Source: Microbacterium sp. Bi121 (lineage in GTDB: Bacteria > Actinomycetota > Actinomycetes > Actinomycetales > Microbacteriaceae). Taken from it: a stretch of DNA of 64,000 nucleotides. The stretch covers positions 1 through 64,000 of the forward strand of contig NZ_CAKKLJ010000003.1 in the NCBI RefSeq assembly GCF_918698005.1, in the 5' to 3' direction. Positions 20,179-27,941 of the stretch are shown piece by piece. Positions within the stretch are counted from its first letter, which is position 1, and each line of letters begins with the position of its first letter. Made by a program: the position numbers and the translations under genes. The notes under the pieces are model-generated. The model worked only from the letters and a program-made list of their open reading frames with translations. It did not search any database and was not told the DNA's origin.

Positions 20179-21051
20179 ATGACCGTCAGCATCGGCTCAC
20201 ACGTGATCGGCGGGGGCCGCCCGGCCTATGTCATCGCGGAGATCGGCCTGAACCACAACGGCGACGTGGAGATCGCGAAGCGTCTCATCGACGTCGCGGC
20301 GAACGCGGGCGCGAACGCCGTGAAGTTCCAGAAGCGCACGCCCGAGATCGCGACACCGGAGCACATGCGCGACGTCCAGCGGGAGACGCCGTGGGGCACG
20401 ATGAGTTATCTGGACTACCGCCGCCGCGTGGAGTTCGGGCGCGACGAGTACATCGAGGTCGGCGATTACGCCACGATGCGCGGACTCGACTGGTTCGCCT
20501 CGCCGTGGGACGTGCCGAGCGTCGAGTTCCTCGAAGAGCTGAACGTCGTCGCGCACAAGGTGGCTTCGGCATCCCTCACCGACACCGAGCTCCTCGAGGC
20601 TCTTCGCGAGACGGGCAAGCCGATCATCCTCTCGACGGGCATGTCGACGATGGATCAGATCGATCGCGCGATGGACGTCCTGAACACCGATCGCGTCATC
20701 CTCATGCACGCGACGTCGACATATCCGATGGAGCCCGACGAGGCGAACATCCGCATGATCTCCACGCTGCGTGACAGGTTCGCCGGCGTGCCGATCGGAT
20801 ACTCCGGTCACGAGCGAGGGTTGCAGATCTCGCTCGCAGCCGTGGCGCTGGGTGCCGTCGCCGTCGAACGGCACATCACGCTCGACCGCACGATGTGGGG
20901 CTCCGACCACGCGGCTTCGCTCGAGCCCGGCGGGCTCGAGCACCTCGTGCGCGACATCCGCATCATCGAGACCGCGCTCGGCGACGGCGTCAAGCGCGTC
21001 TTCCCCGGTGAACAGGCGCCGATGGCGAAGCTGCGGCGGGTGGGCGCCTGA
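20179..21051 (+). CDS. neuB: N-acetylneuraminate synthase family protein lacking the C-terminal SAF domain
   Basis: A 290-residue NeuB-type TIM barrel that would condense phosphoenolpyruvate with an N-acylhexosamine. Visible family motifs are VIAEIGLNHNGDVEIAKRLI, ANAVKFQKR, KVASASLTD, ILSTGMSTMDQI, YSGHERGLQISLAAVALGA and VERHITLDRTMWGSDHAASLEP. ATG at 20179 follows CAGGAGG. Typical NeuB and NANS proteins continue for about 55-60 residues into an antifreeze-like SAF domain that caps the active site of the partner subunit; this one stops at the barrel end (FPGEQAPMAKLRRVGA). There is no sign of a frameshift, so it appears naturally short. Confidence 0.86.
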   Translation: MTVSIGSHVIGGGRPAYVIAEIGLNHNGDVEIAKRLIDVAANAGANAVKFQKRTPEIATPEHMRDVQRETPWGTMSYLDYRRRVEFGRDEYIEVGDYATMRGLDWFASPWDVPSVEFLEELNVVAHKVASASLTDTELLEALRETGKPIILSTGMSTMDQIDRAMDVLNTDRVILMHATSTYPMEPDEANIRMISTLRDRFAGVPIGYSGHERGLQISLAAVALGAVAVERHITLDRTMWGSDHAASLEPGGLEHLVRDIRIIETALGDGVKRVFPGEQAPMAKLRRVGA

Positions 21052-21055
21052 GCTC

Positions 21056-22465
21056 ATGAACCCAGAGCCGCGCGCTTCCGAACTTCGAGTCGTGGCGATC
21101 GGCGATGCCGACTCCTTCGTGAAGTGGTCGGCGTCGTTGCTGGACGCCGTGCCTGGCATCCGCCGTCACATGCTGCTCGTGCGCACGCCGCTCACGGTCA
21201 GCCGCGAGCAGGAGCACATGGCCCTCGCCGGCACGAGCTTCGGCGGTGAATCGGTCACGAGGCTCGGCTTCGACGAGGTTCGCGGCTGGCTGCAGGGGCA
21301 CCTGCCCGATGTCGTCGTGCTCGCCGGCCGCGGGCACTTCGTGCGGCTGATAGCACGGGTGATCGACCGTCTTCCGCAACGACCGGTGGTCGTGAGCGGA
21401 CTGCCGGGGATGTCGATCCCGGCCTTGCGCGGTGCGCTCGAGTACCGTCGCGAATCCGATCTGCTCGTGCTGCACTCGCACCGTGAGATCCGGGCCTTCG
21501 AGGCTCTGGCCGATCGGCTCGGCATCGTCGTTCCGACGGCCCTCGCGACCCTGCCGTACGCGCGCACCGCGTCAACGGCGAGCGCTCTCTCCCGTTCGCG
21601 CGCGGGAGCCGTGGATGCCGTCGGCTCCGGCGCGTCGGATCGCGATCAGCGGATGCCGCGCGGCGGCCTTGCAGTCGCCGAGCGCGAGCGCCGAGGCACC
21701 GATCTGATCTTCGCCGCGCAGGCTCTCGTCCCCGCGGAGCGCCATGAGCGCGAGGCGCTCGTCGACATCCTGCGCCGGGCGGCAGCGGCCAGACCGAACC
21801 GGCGCGTGGTCGTCAAACTTCGGTCGCGGCCAGGAGAGGCCGAGACGCACCTCGAGCGCGATGCCTACGCCGAGCTGCTGGCGAATCGGCCGGCGAACCT
21901 CGTCTTCTCGTACGAGCCGATGGCTCTTGCGCTCTCCCGTGCCGAGGGACTGGTCACGGTCAGCTCGACCGCGGCCGTCGAGGCGATCGCGCGCGGCATC
22001 CCGGTCATCGCCCTCAGCACGTTCGGGGTCGAGAAGTCGCTCCTGAACACGGTGTTCGTGGGCAGCGGTCTGCTCGGCGACGCCGACGACGTCGTCGCGC
22101 GGCGGTTCCGGCATCCCGAGGCCGATTGGATGCACGACAACTACTTCCATGCCCCGCATGAGTCGGACTGGTGGAGCCGCGTTCAGGAACTCGTCACCCT
22201 CCGCCGCGGCGGGGCGCTGCCGGCGAAAGTCGTGCCCACCGGACGCGGCGGTGCGCTGCGGGCGGCGTGGCACCGCAAGAGCGTGCTGGGCTCGGAGGAC
22301 CGCTCGGTCGCCGGCACTCTCGCGCTCGGCATCGGAGCACCGCTGGTCGACGGCATCCTCGGGATGCGCCGTGCGCGCGGCCGTGCGGGCGAGGACACCT
22401 GGGCAGACATCACGACGGACTACACGCTCGAGCCGCGTCCGCAGAAGGACCCCGTCCGCCGCTGA
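21056..22465 (+). CDS. DUF6716 putative glycosyltransferase
   Basis: A 469-residue protein of the DUF6716 type. It opens with ELRVVAIGDADSFVKWSASLL, contains a helicase-free GT-B-like second half with VVVKLRSRPGEAETH, and the donor-site-like stretch SSTAAVEAIARGIPVIALSTFG. No biochemical activity is known to me for the family. Its position four bases after neuB, at the end of the polysialyltransferase/neuA/neuB operon, argues for a role in building or modifying the nonulosonic-acid glycan, perhaps the first transfer onto a lipid or wall carrier. Confidence 0.74.
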   Translation: MNPEPRASELRVVAIGDADSFVKWSASLLDAVPGIRRHMLLVRTPLTVSREQEHMALAGTSFGGESVTRLGFDEVRGWLQGHLPDVVVLAGRGHFVRLIARVIDRLPQRPVVVSGLPGMSIPALRGALEYRRESDLLVLHSHREIRAFEALADRLGIVVPTALATLPYARTASTASALSRSRAGAVDAVGSGASDRDQRMPRGGLAVAERERRGTDLIFAAQALVPAERHEREALVDILRRAAAARPNRRVVVKLRSRPGEAETHLERDAYAELLANRPANLVFSYEPMALALSRAEGLVTVSSTAAVEAIARGIPVIALSTFGVEKSLLNTVFVGSGLLGDADDVVARRFRHPEADWMHDNYFHAPHESDWWSRVQELVTLRRGGALPAKVVPTGRGGALRAAWHRKSVLGSEDRSVAGTLALGIGAPLVDGILGMRRARGRAGEDTWADITTDYTLEPRPQKDPVRR

Positions 22466-22500
22466 GCCCAGGCGGTGCTGGGCGCTACGCGCCCGATGGG

Positions 22501-22548
22501 AGAAGGATCTCTCGGCTTCCGGAGCATCCGGACCCGCGAAATCCTTCT
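22501..22548. terminator. hairpin between convergent genes
   Basis: AGAAGGAT (22501-22508) pairs with ATCCTTCT (22541-22548), and the loop contains two TCCGGA hexamers. It lies between the convergent DUF6716 gene and the unknown gene at 22578, where it could end both transcripts. There is no long T tract. Confidence 0.5.
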
Positions 22549-22577
22549 TCGCTGGGAGGAACAGGGAACGCGAGCGT

Positions 22578-23438
22578 TCAGCGGTTGATCTCGTCGGAGT
22601 CCCAGTGGGGCGACGAGCTCTCGCGGATCGGCAGCGCTTCGATCGCGGGGTCCGCGCAGATCGCACGGACCAGCTCGTGCGAACCGGCCACGACCGTCGA
22701 GTCGAAGTCGATCTCGCTCACCATGACCCACGCGCGGTCGGCGGGCCACAACAGGCTCAGTGGTTGATCGCCCCATGGCGCCCGGCTCTGCCACTCCGGG
22801 TCAGCGAAGTCCGACAACGAACTGGAGAACAGCACGTGACCGCGGTCGGGCAGTTCGAGTCGGGCGCCCTTCGAGATCTCGTCCGATAGGACGCCGGGCT
22901 GCCAGGTCGCGCGCTGAAACGGGTTCTCGAACGGATTGCGGAAGCTCTGCCGCAGCACCTGCTGATGAACCTCGTCGTCACTGAACGAGAGCGATGCTTG
23001 AGACGGCCCGGTGCCCGTGTACCCGAGCATCCCGCCCCAGCCTTCCCAGGCCGCCGCGACACAGGAGTCCGGCGTCGTAGTGTGCGTCGAGAGATGGTCG
23101 ACGAGGCGACTCAGGATGCCGGCATCCAGTGCGCCCTCCAGAGGAGCTGCGAACTCGCGACCGTCCGGAGCGATGCGCGAGTGCCAGTCGCCGTCGGAGG
23201 GGGTGCGGACCAGGTGCTGCCAGGATGCCTGTGCATGCAGAGTCGTGCCGAAGGCCGCCGCCGCGTCGGCCCACGTGGCGGGATGCTCGACAGCATCCGG
23301 CGCGCGATGGACAAACCCAGGATGGAACACCCGCGCATACGCCTCGTACCCGTGCGGAACGAAGTGGTGCATCGACCAGTCGTCGTCGAGGCGCGCACGC
23401 AACCAGTCGCCGACCGAGACGTCCGAGATCCACTCCAT
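22578..23438 (-). CDS. hypothetical protein
   Basis: A 286-residue soluble protein of unknown family. It has no signal peptide and no membrane segment. It is rich in Trp and His (MEWISDVSVGDWLRARLDD, WSMHHFVPHGYEAYARVFHP, AAAWEGWGGMLGYTGTG, PLSLLWPADRAWVMVSEIDFDST). The motif order suggests a single globular fold. Related proteins occur across Microbacteriaceae, where they are also annotated only as hypothetical. I used the ATG at 23438; an upstream GTG would add three residues. It lies convergent to the glycan cluster and divergent from the cation transporter, so the neighbours do not explain it. Confidence 0.72.
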   Translation of the reverse strand: MEWISDVSVGDWLRARLDDDWSMHHFVPHGYEAYARVFHPGFVHRAPDAVEHPATWADAAAAFGTTLHAQASWQHLVRTPSDGDWHSRIAPDGREFAAPLEGALDAGILSRLVDHLSTHTTTPDSCVAAAWEGWGGMLGYTGTGPSQASLSFSDDEVHQQVLRQSFRNPFENPFQRATWQPGVLSDEISKGARLELPDRGHVLFSSSLSDFADPEWQSRAPWGDQPLSLLWPADRAWVMVSEIDFDSTVVAGSHELVRAICADPAIEALPIRESSSPHWDSDEINR

Positions 23439-23483
23439 GCCGACCACGGTACCCGCCGCCCCCAGCGGGCGTAGCCTGGGCGC

Positions 23484-24446
23484 GTGACGGTGCTCATCGC
23501 GTTCCTCGCCAACGTCCTCGTCGCGATCGCCAAGACGGTCGCGGCGATCATCACGTCCTCAGCGTCCATGGTCGCGGAGGCCGCGCACTCGTGGGCGGAT
23601 GCCGGCAACGAGATCTTCCTGCTCATCGCCGACCGGCAGGGCGGCCGCAAGAAGGATGAGCGCCATCCCCTCGGCTACGGCCGCAGTGCGTTCGTCTGGT
23701 CGCTGATCGCCGCCTTCGGCATCTTCACCGCCGGCGCGATCGTGTCGATCATGCACGGCATCCAGGAGCTGGCCTCCGATGAGCCGGTCGAGAGCCCGGT
23801 GATCGCGTACATCGTGCTCGGTATCGCATTCGTCCTCGAGGGCGCGTCGTTCACGCAGGCGCTCGTCCGCTCGCGGCGGCTGGCGCGCGAGCGGGGATCG
23901 TCGACGTGGGACTTCGTGATCCAGACGAGCGACACGACGCTGCGTGCGGTGTTCTTCGAGGATGCCGCTGCGCTGATCGGTCTGGTCCTTGCCGGCGGAT
24001 CCATCGCGCTGCATGAGGTGACGGGCGAGGCGGTGTGGGATGCGGTGGGCTCGATCCTCGTCGGCATCCTGTTGGCGATCGTGGCCGTCCTGCTCATCGG
24101 CCGGAATCTCGCTTTCATCGTCGGCACCAGCGCATCGCCCGAGCTGCGCTCGCGCGTCGGGCGGGCGCTGCTGGAAGCGCCGGCGATCGAACGCGTCACC
24201 TACCTGCACATCGAATACGTCGGCCCGAACCGGCTGTTCATCGTCGCCGAGATCGACCTTTCCGGCGACGAACGCGAGCACGACGTCGCTCGCCGGCTGC
24301 GCGAGGTCGAGCGGCAGATCGAAGCGCACGAGGTGGTCGAGACGGCCGTCCTGTCGCTGTCGGTCGACGACGAGCCGTCGCTGGAGTTCGGCGGCGCAGC
24401 GCTCGACTCCACAGCCCCGTTCGCGACACGCCCGGATCTGAAGTAG
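23484..24446 (+). CDS. cation diffusion facilitator (CDF) family metal efflux protein
   Basis: A 320-residue transporter. The first metal-site helix carries AEAAHSWADAGNE (His35, Asp39), and the second site lies in FEDAAALIG; an aromatic HPLGYGRSAFVWSL block follows the first helices as in other CDF proteins. About six membrane helices occupy residues 1-210 and a cytoplasmic ferredoxin-like metal-sensing domain the rest. It should export Zn or a similar divalent metal in exchange for protons. The start is a GTG at 23484 within a short divergent gap. Confidence 0.88.
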   Translation: MTVLIAFLANVLVAIAKTVAAIITSSASMVAEAAHSWADAGNEIFLLIADRQGGRKKDERHPLGYGRSAFVWSLIAAFGIFTAGAIVSIMHGIQELASDEPVESPVIAYIVLGIAFVLEGASFTQALVRSRRLARERGSSTWDFVIQTSDTTLRAVFFEDAAALIGLVLAGGSIALHEVTGEAVWDAVGSILVGILLAIVAVLLIGRNLAFIVGTSASPELRSRVGRALLEAPAIERVTYLHIEYVGPNRLFIVAEIDLSGDEREHDVARRLREVERQIEAHEVVETAVLSLSVDDEPSLEFGGAALDSTAPFATRPDLK

Positions 24447-24450
24447 ACTG
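24421..24450 (+). promoter_or_regulatory. candidate promoter of the rpsF operon
   Basis: TTCGCG (24421-24426) and TAGACT (24445-24450) are separated by 18 bases, a sigma-A-like arrangement with a good actinobacterial -10. It overlaps the 3' end of the cation transporter gene and would give a leader of about 110 bases before rpsF. Confidence 0.45.
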
Positions 24451-24517
24451 TTGTGGTTGTCTGCCCACCGAACCGCACTCTGCGGCGCGAAGGGCTGGCA
24501 CGTGCACACACCCTCCT

Positions 24518-24540
24518 GCTTCCGAGAAAGTCTCGGAAGC
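24518..24540 (+). promoter_or_regulatory. leader hairpin upstream of rpsF
   Basis: A perfect 10-bp stem, GCTTCCGAGA with TCTCGGAAGC, closes a 3-base loop 26 bases before the rpsF start. In many bacteria the S6:S18 pair autoregulates its operon by binding a CCG-containing hairpin in this leader. This stem contains CCG and sits in the right place, but I cannot confirm the full binding motif. Confidence 0.4.
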
Positions 24541-24566
24541 CGTTCAAGTCCGAAGGAGGTGGGTAA

Positions 24567-24935
24567 GTGACGCACCAGTACGAACTCATGGTCATTCTGA
24601 ACCCTGAGATCGACGAGCGCCAGGTTGCTCCCACGCTCGACAAGTTCCTGAAGGTCATCACCAACGATGGCGGTTCAGTGGACAACGTCGATGTCTGGGG
24701 CAAGCGCCGGCTCGCATACGAGATCCAGAAGAAGAACGAGGGCATCTACGCCGTCGTCAACTTCACCGCTACCAGCGAGGCCACGCAGGAGCTCGACCGT
24801 CAGCTGAAGCTGAACGAGCAGATCATGCGCACCAAGGTCCTCCGCGCTGAAGAGGCACAGGCGATGATCGCGTCTGAGGCCAAGCGTTCCGAAGAGAAGG
24901 CTGCCCGCAAGGCCGCCAAGGCTGCGAAGGCCTGA
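24567..24935 (+). CDS. rpsF: 30S ribosomal protein S6
   Basis: A 122-residue S6. The family core is complete: [16 protein letters not shown] at the N terminus, [22 protein letters not shown] with the conserved central tryptophan, and a Lys/Ala-rich tail beyond the core. The start is a GTG preceded by an ideal AAGGAGGTG site seven bases upstream. S6 binds S18 on the small-subunit platform; rpsR follows two genes downstream, as usual. Confidence 0.97.
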   Translation: MTHQYELMVILNPEIDERQVAPTLDKFLKVITNDGGSVDNVDVWGKRRLAYEIQKKNEGIYAVVNFTATSEATQELDRQLKLNEQIMRTKVLRAEEAQAMIASEAKRSEEKAARKAAKAAKA

Positions 24936-24940
24936 GTCTC

Positions 24941-25447
24941 ATGGCCGGCGAAACCGTCATCACCGTGGTGGGAAACCTCACGGCCGACCCCGAGCTGCGT
25001 TACACGCAGAACGGGCTGCCGGTGGCGAACTTCACCATCGCATCGACGCCGCGAACCTTCGACCGTCAGGCGAACGAGTGGAAGGACGGCGAAGCGCTGT
25101 TCCTCCGTGCGTCCGTGTGGCGCGAGTTCGCTGAGCACGTGGCTGGATCACTGACCAAGGGCATGCGCGTCATCGCGCAGGGCCGCCTGCGTCAGCGCTC
25201 CTACCAGGACCGTGAGGGCAACAACCGCACGGCCATCGAGCTCGAGGTCGACGAGATCGGCCCGTCGCTGCGTTACGCGACCGCTCAGGTCACGCGCGCT
25301 GCTTCCGGCGGCGCAGGTGGCGGCGGCGGACAGCGTCCGGCTCAGCAGCAGCAGGTGTCGGAGGAGCCGTGGTCAACGCCCGGCTCGTCGACCAGTGCAG
25401 ATGCCTGGAGCACTCCGGGCAGCTTCGGCGACGACACGCCTTTCTAA
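24941..25447 (+). CDS. ssb: single-stranded DNA-binding protein
   Basis: A 168-residue SSB. The OB fold occupies residues 1-112 ([63 protein letters not shown]). A Gly/Gln/Ser-rich disordered linker leads to the acidic tip GSFGDDTPF, the conserved DDxPF tail that recruits replication and repair partners. It lies between rpsF and rpsR in the standard operon. Confidence 0.97.
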   Translation: MAGETVITVVGNLTADPELRYTQNGLPVANFTIASTPRTFDRQANEWKDGEALFLRASVWREFAEHVAGSLTKGMRVIAQGRLRQRSYQDREGNNRTAIELEVDEIGPSLRYATAQVTRAASGGAGGGGGQRPAQQQQVSEEPWSTPGSSTSADAWSTPGSFGDDTPF

Positions 25448-25494
25448 ACAACTTCTGGATGCCACGGCATCCGCTCATTCACTAAGGAAAAACC

Positions 25495-25749
25495 ATGGCT
25501 GGAAAGTCGAGCGGCGACCGCCGCAAGCCGCGGAAGGGTGGCAAGCCCACCGCTCCCGCGAAGTCGATCCGGGTTGGCGTCATTGACTACAAGGACGTCG
25601 CGACCCTTCGCAAGTTCATCTCGGAGCGTGGAAAGATCCGCGCCCGTCGTATCACCGGAGTCTCGGTGCAGGAGCAGCGTCTGATCGCCAAGGCGATCAA
25701 GAACGCACGCGAGATGGCTCTCCTGCCCTACGCCGGCGCTGGCCGCTAA
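25495..25749 (+). CDS. rpsR: 30S ribosomal protein S18
   Basis: An 84-residue S18 with the typical basic N terminus ([16 protein letters not shown]) and the core [36 protein letters not shown]. It lacks the CxxC-type cysteines of zinc-binding S18 forms, so it is the zinc-independent type. The ATG at 25495 follows an AAGGAAAAA stretch. Confidence 0.96.
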   Translation: MAGKSSGDRRKPRKGGKPTAPAKSIRVGVIDYKDVATLRKFISERGKIRARRITGVSVQEQRLIAKAIKNAREMALLPYAGAGR

Positions 25750-25760
25750 GGGGTACGGAA

Positions 25761-26213
25761 ATGGCAAAGCTGATTCTCACGAACGAAGTTGCCGGGCTCG
25801 GAAGCGCCGGTGACGTTGTCGAGGTCAAGAACGGGTACGCCCGTAACTACCTCATCCCCCAGGGCTACGCGACTGCGTGGACCCGTGGTGGCGCCAAGCA
25901 GGTCGAGTCGATCCAGGCCGCCCGCAAGGCACGCGCGATCCACGACCGCGACGAGGCTGTGGCACTCAAGGACAAGATCGAGGGCCAGAAGGTCCGCCTG
26001 ACGGTCAAGGCCGGCAACGGTGGACGCCTGTTCGGCTCGGTCAAGACCGAGCACGTCGCCGACGCTGTCGAGGCCGCAGGCCTGGGCACGATCGACAAGC
26101 GCAAGGTGACCATCACCGCGCCGATCAAGTCGACGGGTGACCACGAGGCCACCGTGCGTCTGCACGAGGACGTCGTCGCCGTCATCACCCTTCAGGTCGT
26201 CGCCGCCAAGTAA
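25761..26213 (+). CDS. rplI: 50S ribosomal protein L9
   Basis: A 150-residue L9. The N-terminal rRNA-binding domain ([31 protein letters not shown]) is joined by the long connecting helix ([20 protein letters not shown]) to the C-terminal domain ([16 protein letters not shown]). It is the last gene of the rpsF operon, which ends at a textbook terminator 13 bases downstream. Confidence 0.97.
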   Translation: MAKLILTNEVAGLGSAGDVVEVKNGYARNYLIPQGYATAWTRGGAKQVESIQAARKARAIHDRDEAVALKDKIEGQKVRLTVKAGNGGRLFGSVKTEHVADAVEAAGLGTIDKRKVTITAPIKSTGDHEATVRLHEDVVAVITLQVVAAK

Positions 26214-26225
26214 GCAGCACGGCTC

Positions 26226-26269
26226 GACGGATGCCCCGAGGTCTTCGGACCCCGGGGCATCCGTCTTTT
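26226..26269 (+). terminator. rho-independent terminator of the rpsF-rplI operon
   Basis: An 18-bp GC-rich stem (26226-26243 with 26248-26265, one mismatch) closes a stable TTCG tetraloop and is followed directly by TTTT. It cleanly separates the ribosomal operon from the oppositely oriented surface-protein gene. Confidence 0.9.
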
Positions 26270-26321
26270 GTGCGCGACGTGCGTCCGCTGGGGACGGACG
26301 ATCGTCACCCGCTGATGGGGA

Positions 26322-27851
26322 TCAGCCGATGACGTGACGTCGCAGCAGTCCGGCTCCGATGAGCAGCATCATCGCGGCGAGCAGGGCCGGAAGGACCGGG
26401 AGGTCCGAACCGGTCATCGCGAGCATGTCGCCGTCTGCTGTTGCGAGATTGCCACCCTGCCCGCTGGGGGCGGGGGCGGTGCCGGGGTTCGCGCCCGGAG
26501 TCGTTCCGGGATCAGTCCCGGGCTCAGTGCCGGGCTCGGTTCCAGGATCGGTTCCGGGGTCTGTTCCGGGGTCGGTGCCCGGATCCGTTCCCGGGTCTGT
26601 TCCGGGGTCGGTGCCCGGATCCGTTCCCGGGTCGACCGCTGGCACGTCGACCGTCGAGTCGCCGATCACACCCACGGCGTTGCCGCCGATCGTGATCGGA
26701 ATCGAGATCGGCAGTGCCACCTGCGATCCACCGAGGATCGAGTCCGCACCGCCGGTGAGCATGCCGTCACCGCCGCCGGTGCCGCCGGTCATCGGAGCCG
26801 TCATACCTGTCGCCGCACTGGAGCCCAGCGCAGAGATGGCGTTGCCGGTCACTGTGACCGGTGCGGTGACCGGAGCTGCGACCTGCGTGCCGCTTGCGAC
26901 GCCGTCGGTTCCGTCAGTGGCCGGCGCCGTGCCGCTCGCTTCGCCGGCCGGTGCGGTCGCACCGTTGTCGGTTGCGGTGCTTTCTCCGAGGACGGAGATC
27001 GCGTTCCCGGTTGCGTTCACCGGTGCGGTGACCGGGGCCACGGCCTGCGTGCCGCTCGCGACGCCGTCCATGCCTCCGGTGTTCGGCATGGCCGAGGTTC
27101 CGGTGCTCGGTGTGGTCGGCGCGGCGGTCGCACCGTTGTCGGTCGCGGTGCTCTCTCCGAGGACGGAGACCGCGTTGCCCGTGGCGTTCACCGGTGCGGT
27201 GACCGGAGCCATCGCCTGCGTGCCGCTCGCGACACCGTCGGTTCCATCAGTTGCGGCATCCGAGGTGACAGGGGTCGTGGAGACCGGTGCCGGCGACTCG
27301 CTCGCCGCCGCCACATCGCTCTCGCCGAGGACGGAGACCGCGTTGCCCGTCACGGTCACCGGCACGTTCACGTCGAGCAGCGCCTGCGTTCCGCTGAGCA
27401 GCGAGTCGGTGCCGGACGTCGTCACGGACGGGGTCGCGGGCGCCGCCGGTTCGTTGCTCGCCGGTGCGGCGGGGGCGTCAGCACTGGATGTGCCGAGCAC
27501 GCTCACCGCGGTGTTGTCGATCGTCACCGGAACATCGACGGTGACCACCGCCTGGGTGCCGGATGCTGTGCCGTCAGCGCCGCTGGTCTGAGCCGTTGGC
27601 GTCGACGCGGCTGGCGCCGGGGCCGGCTGGGCTGCAGCGGGCGCCGGAGCATCCGCTGTGGAGGTCCCGAGCAAGGAGATCGCGTTGCCTGTGACATCGA
27701 CGGGTACCGAGACGGGGATGAGCGCCTGGGTTCCGGAGAGGATGCTGTCCTCTCCATCGGTTTCGGCCGCGTTGGCCGCAGTTGCGCCGAGCAGGGTGAT
27801 CCCGCCGGCGATCGCGACGCCCCAGAGGGCGCGCTTCACGAAGGTTCGCAT
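26322..27851 (-). CDS. LAXTG wall-anchored protein with seven cysteine-free chaplin-like repeats
   Basis: A 509-residue secreted protein. The signal peptide ends near ATAANA (about residue 28). Seven repeats of about 28 residues follow, at roughly 36-64, 96-122, 149-177, 206-234, 264-291, 317-344 and 371-399, with the pattern GxxSGTQ-x4-Pv-x2-PVxvTGNAvSVLGeS, separated by Ala/Pro/Thr-rich linkers. This resembles the Streptomyces chaplin domain (SGNxxQxPxxxPVNxCGNxxxxxG) but lacks both cysteines. A DPGT/EPGT stalk (407-450) precedes the sortase-E-type signal LAMTG (477-481), a hydrophobic segment and a basic tail. Like long chaplins it should be covalently wall-linked and surface-exposed. Its function is unknown; adhesion or surface hydrophobicity is plausible. 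Confidence 0.83.
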   Translation of the reverse strand: MRTFVKRALWGVAIAGGITLLGATAANAAETDGEDSILSGTQALIPVSVPVDVTGNAISLLGTSTADAPAPAAAQPAPAPAASTPTAQTSGADGTASGTQAVVTVDVPVTIDNTAVSVLGTSSADAPAAPASNEPAAPATPSVTTSGTDSLLSGTQALLDVNVPVTVTGNAVSVLGESDVAAASESPAPVSTTPVTSDAATDGTDGVASGTQAMAPVTAPVNATGNAVSVLGESTATDNGATAAPTTPSTGTSAMPNTGGMDGVASGTQAVAPVTAPVNATGNAISVLGESTATDNGATAPAGEASGTAPATDGTDGVASGTQVAAPVTAPVTVTGNAISALGSSAATGMTAPMTGGTGGGDGMLTGGADSILGGSQVALPISIPITIGGNAVGVIGDSTVDVPAVDPGTDPGTDPGTDPGTDPGTDPGTDPGTDPGTEPGTEPGTDPGTTPGANPGTAPAPSGQGGNLATADGDMLAMTGSDLPVLPALLAAMMLLIGAGLLRRHVIG

Positions 27852-27941
27852 GTTGATTCAACTCCTGACTGAAATGGATCCGGAACAGCGCGCGGGTGCG
27901 CGCCGATCATCTGTCACCCGCGAGGGATGACCGGACCCTGA

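Noticed and set aside
26504..26640. Short tandem repeats that could look like a CRISPR array
   Set aside because: The period is 12 bases and in frame; it encodes the DPGT/EPGT stalk of the wall protein. There are no spacers and no cas genes.
26334..27872. 512-codon plus-strand open frame opposite the chaplin-like gene
   Set aside because: It consists of Arg/Gly/Cys-rich nonsense produced by the repeats, while the minus strand shows a signal peptide, regular repeats and a sorting signal.
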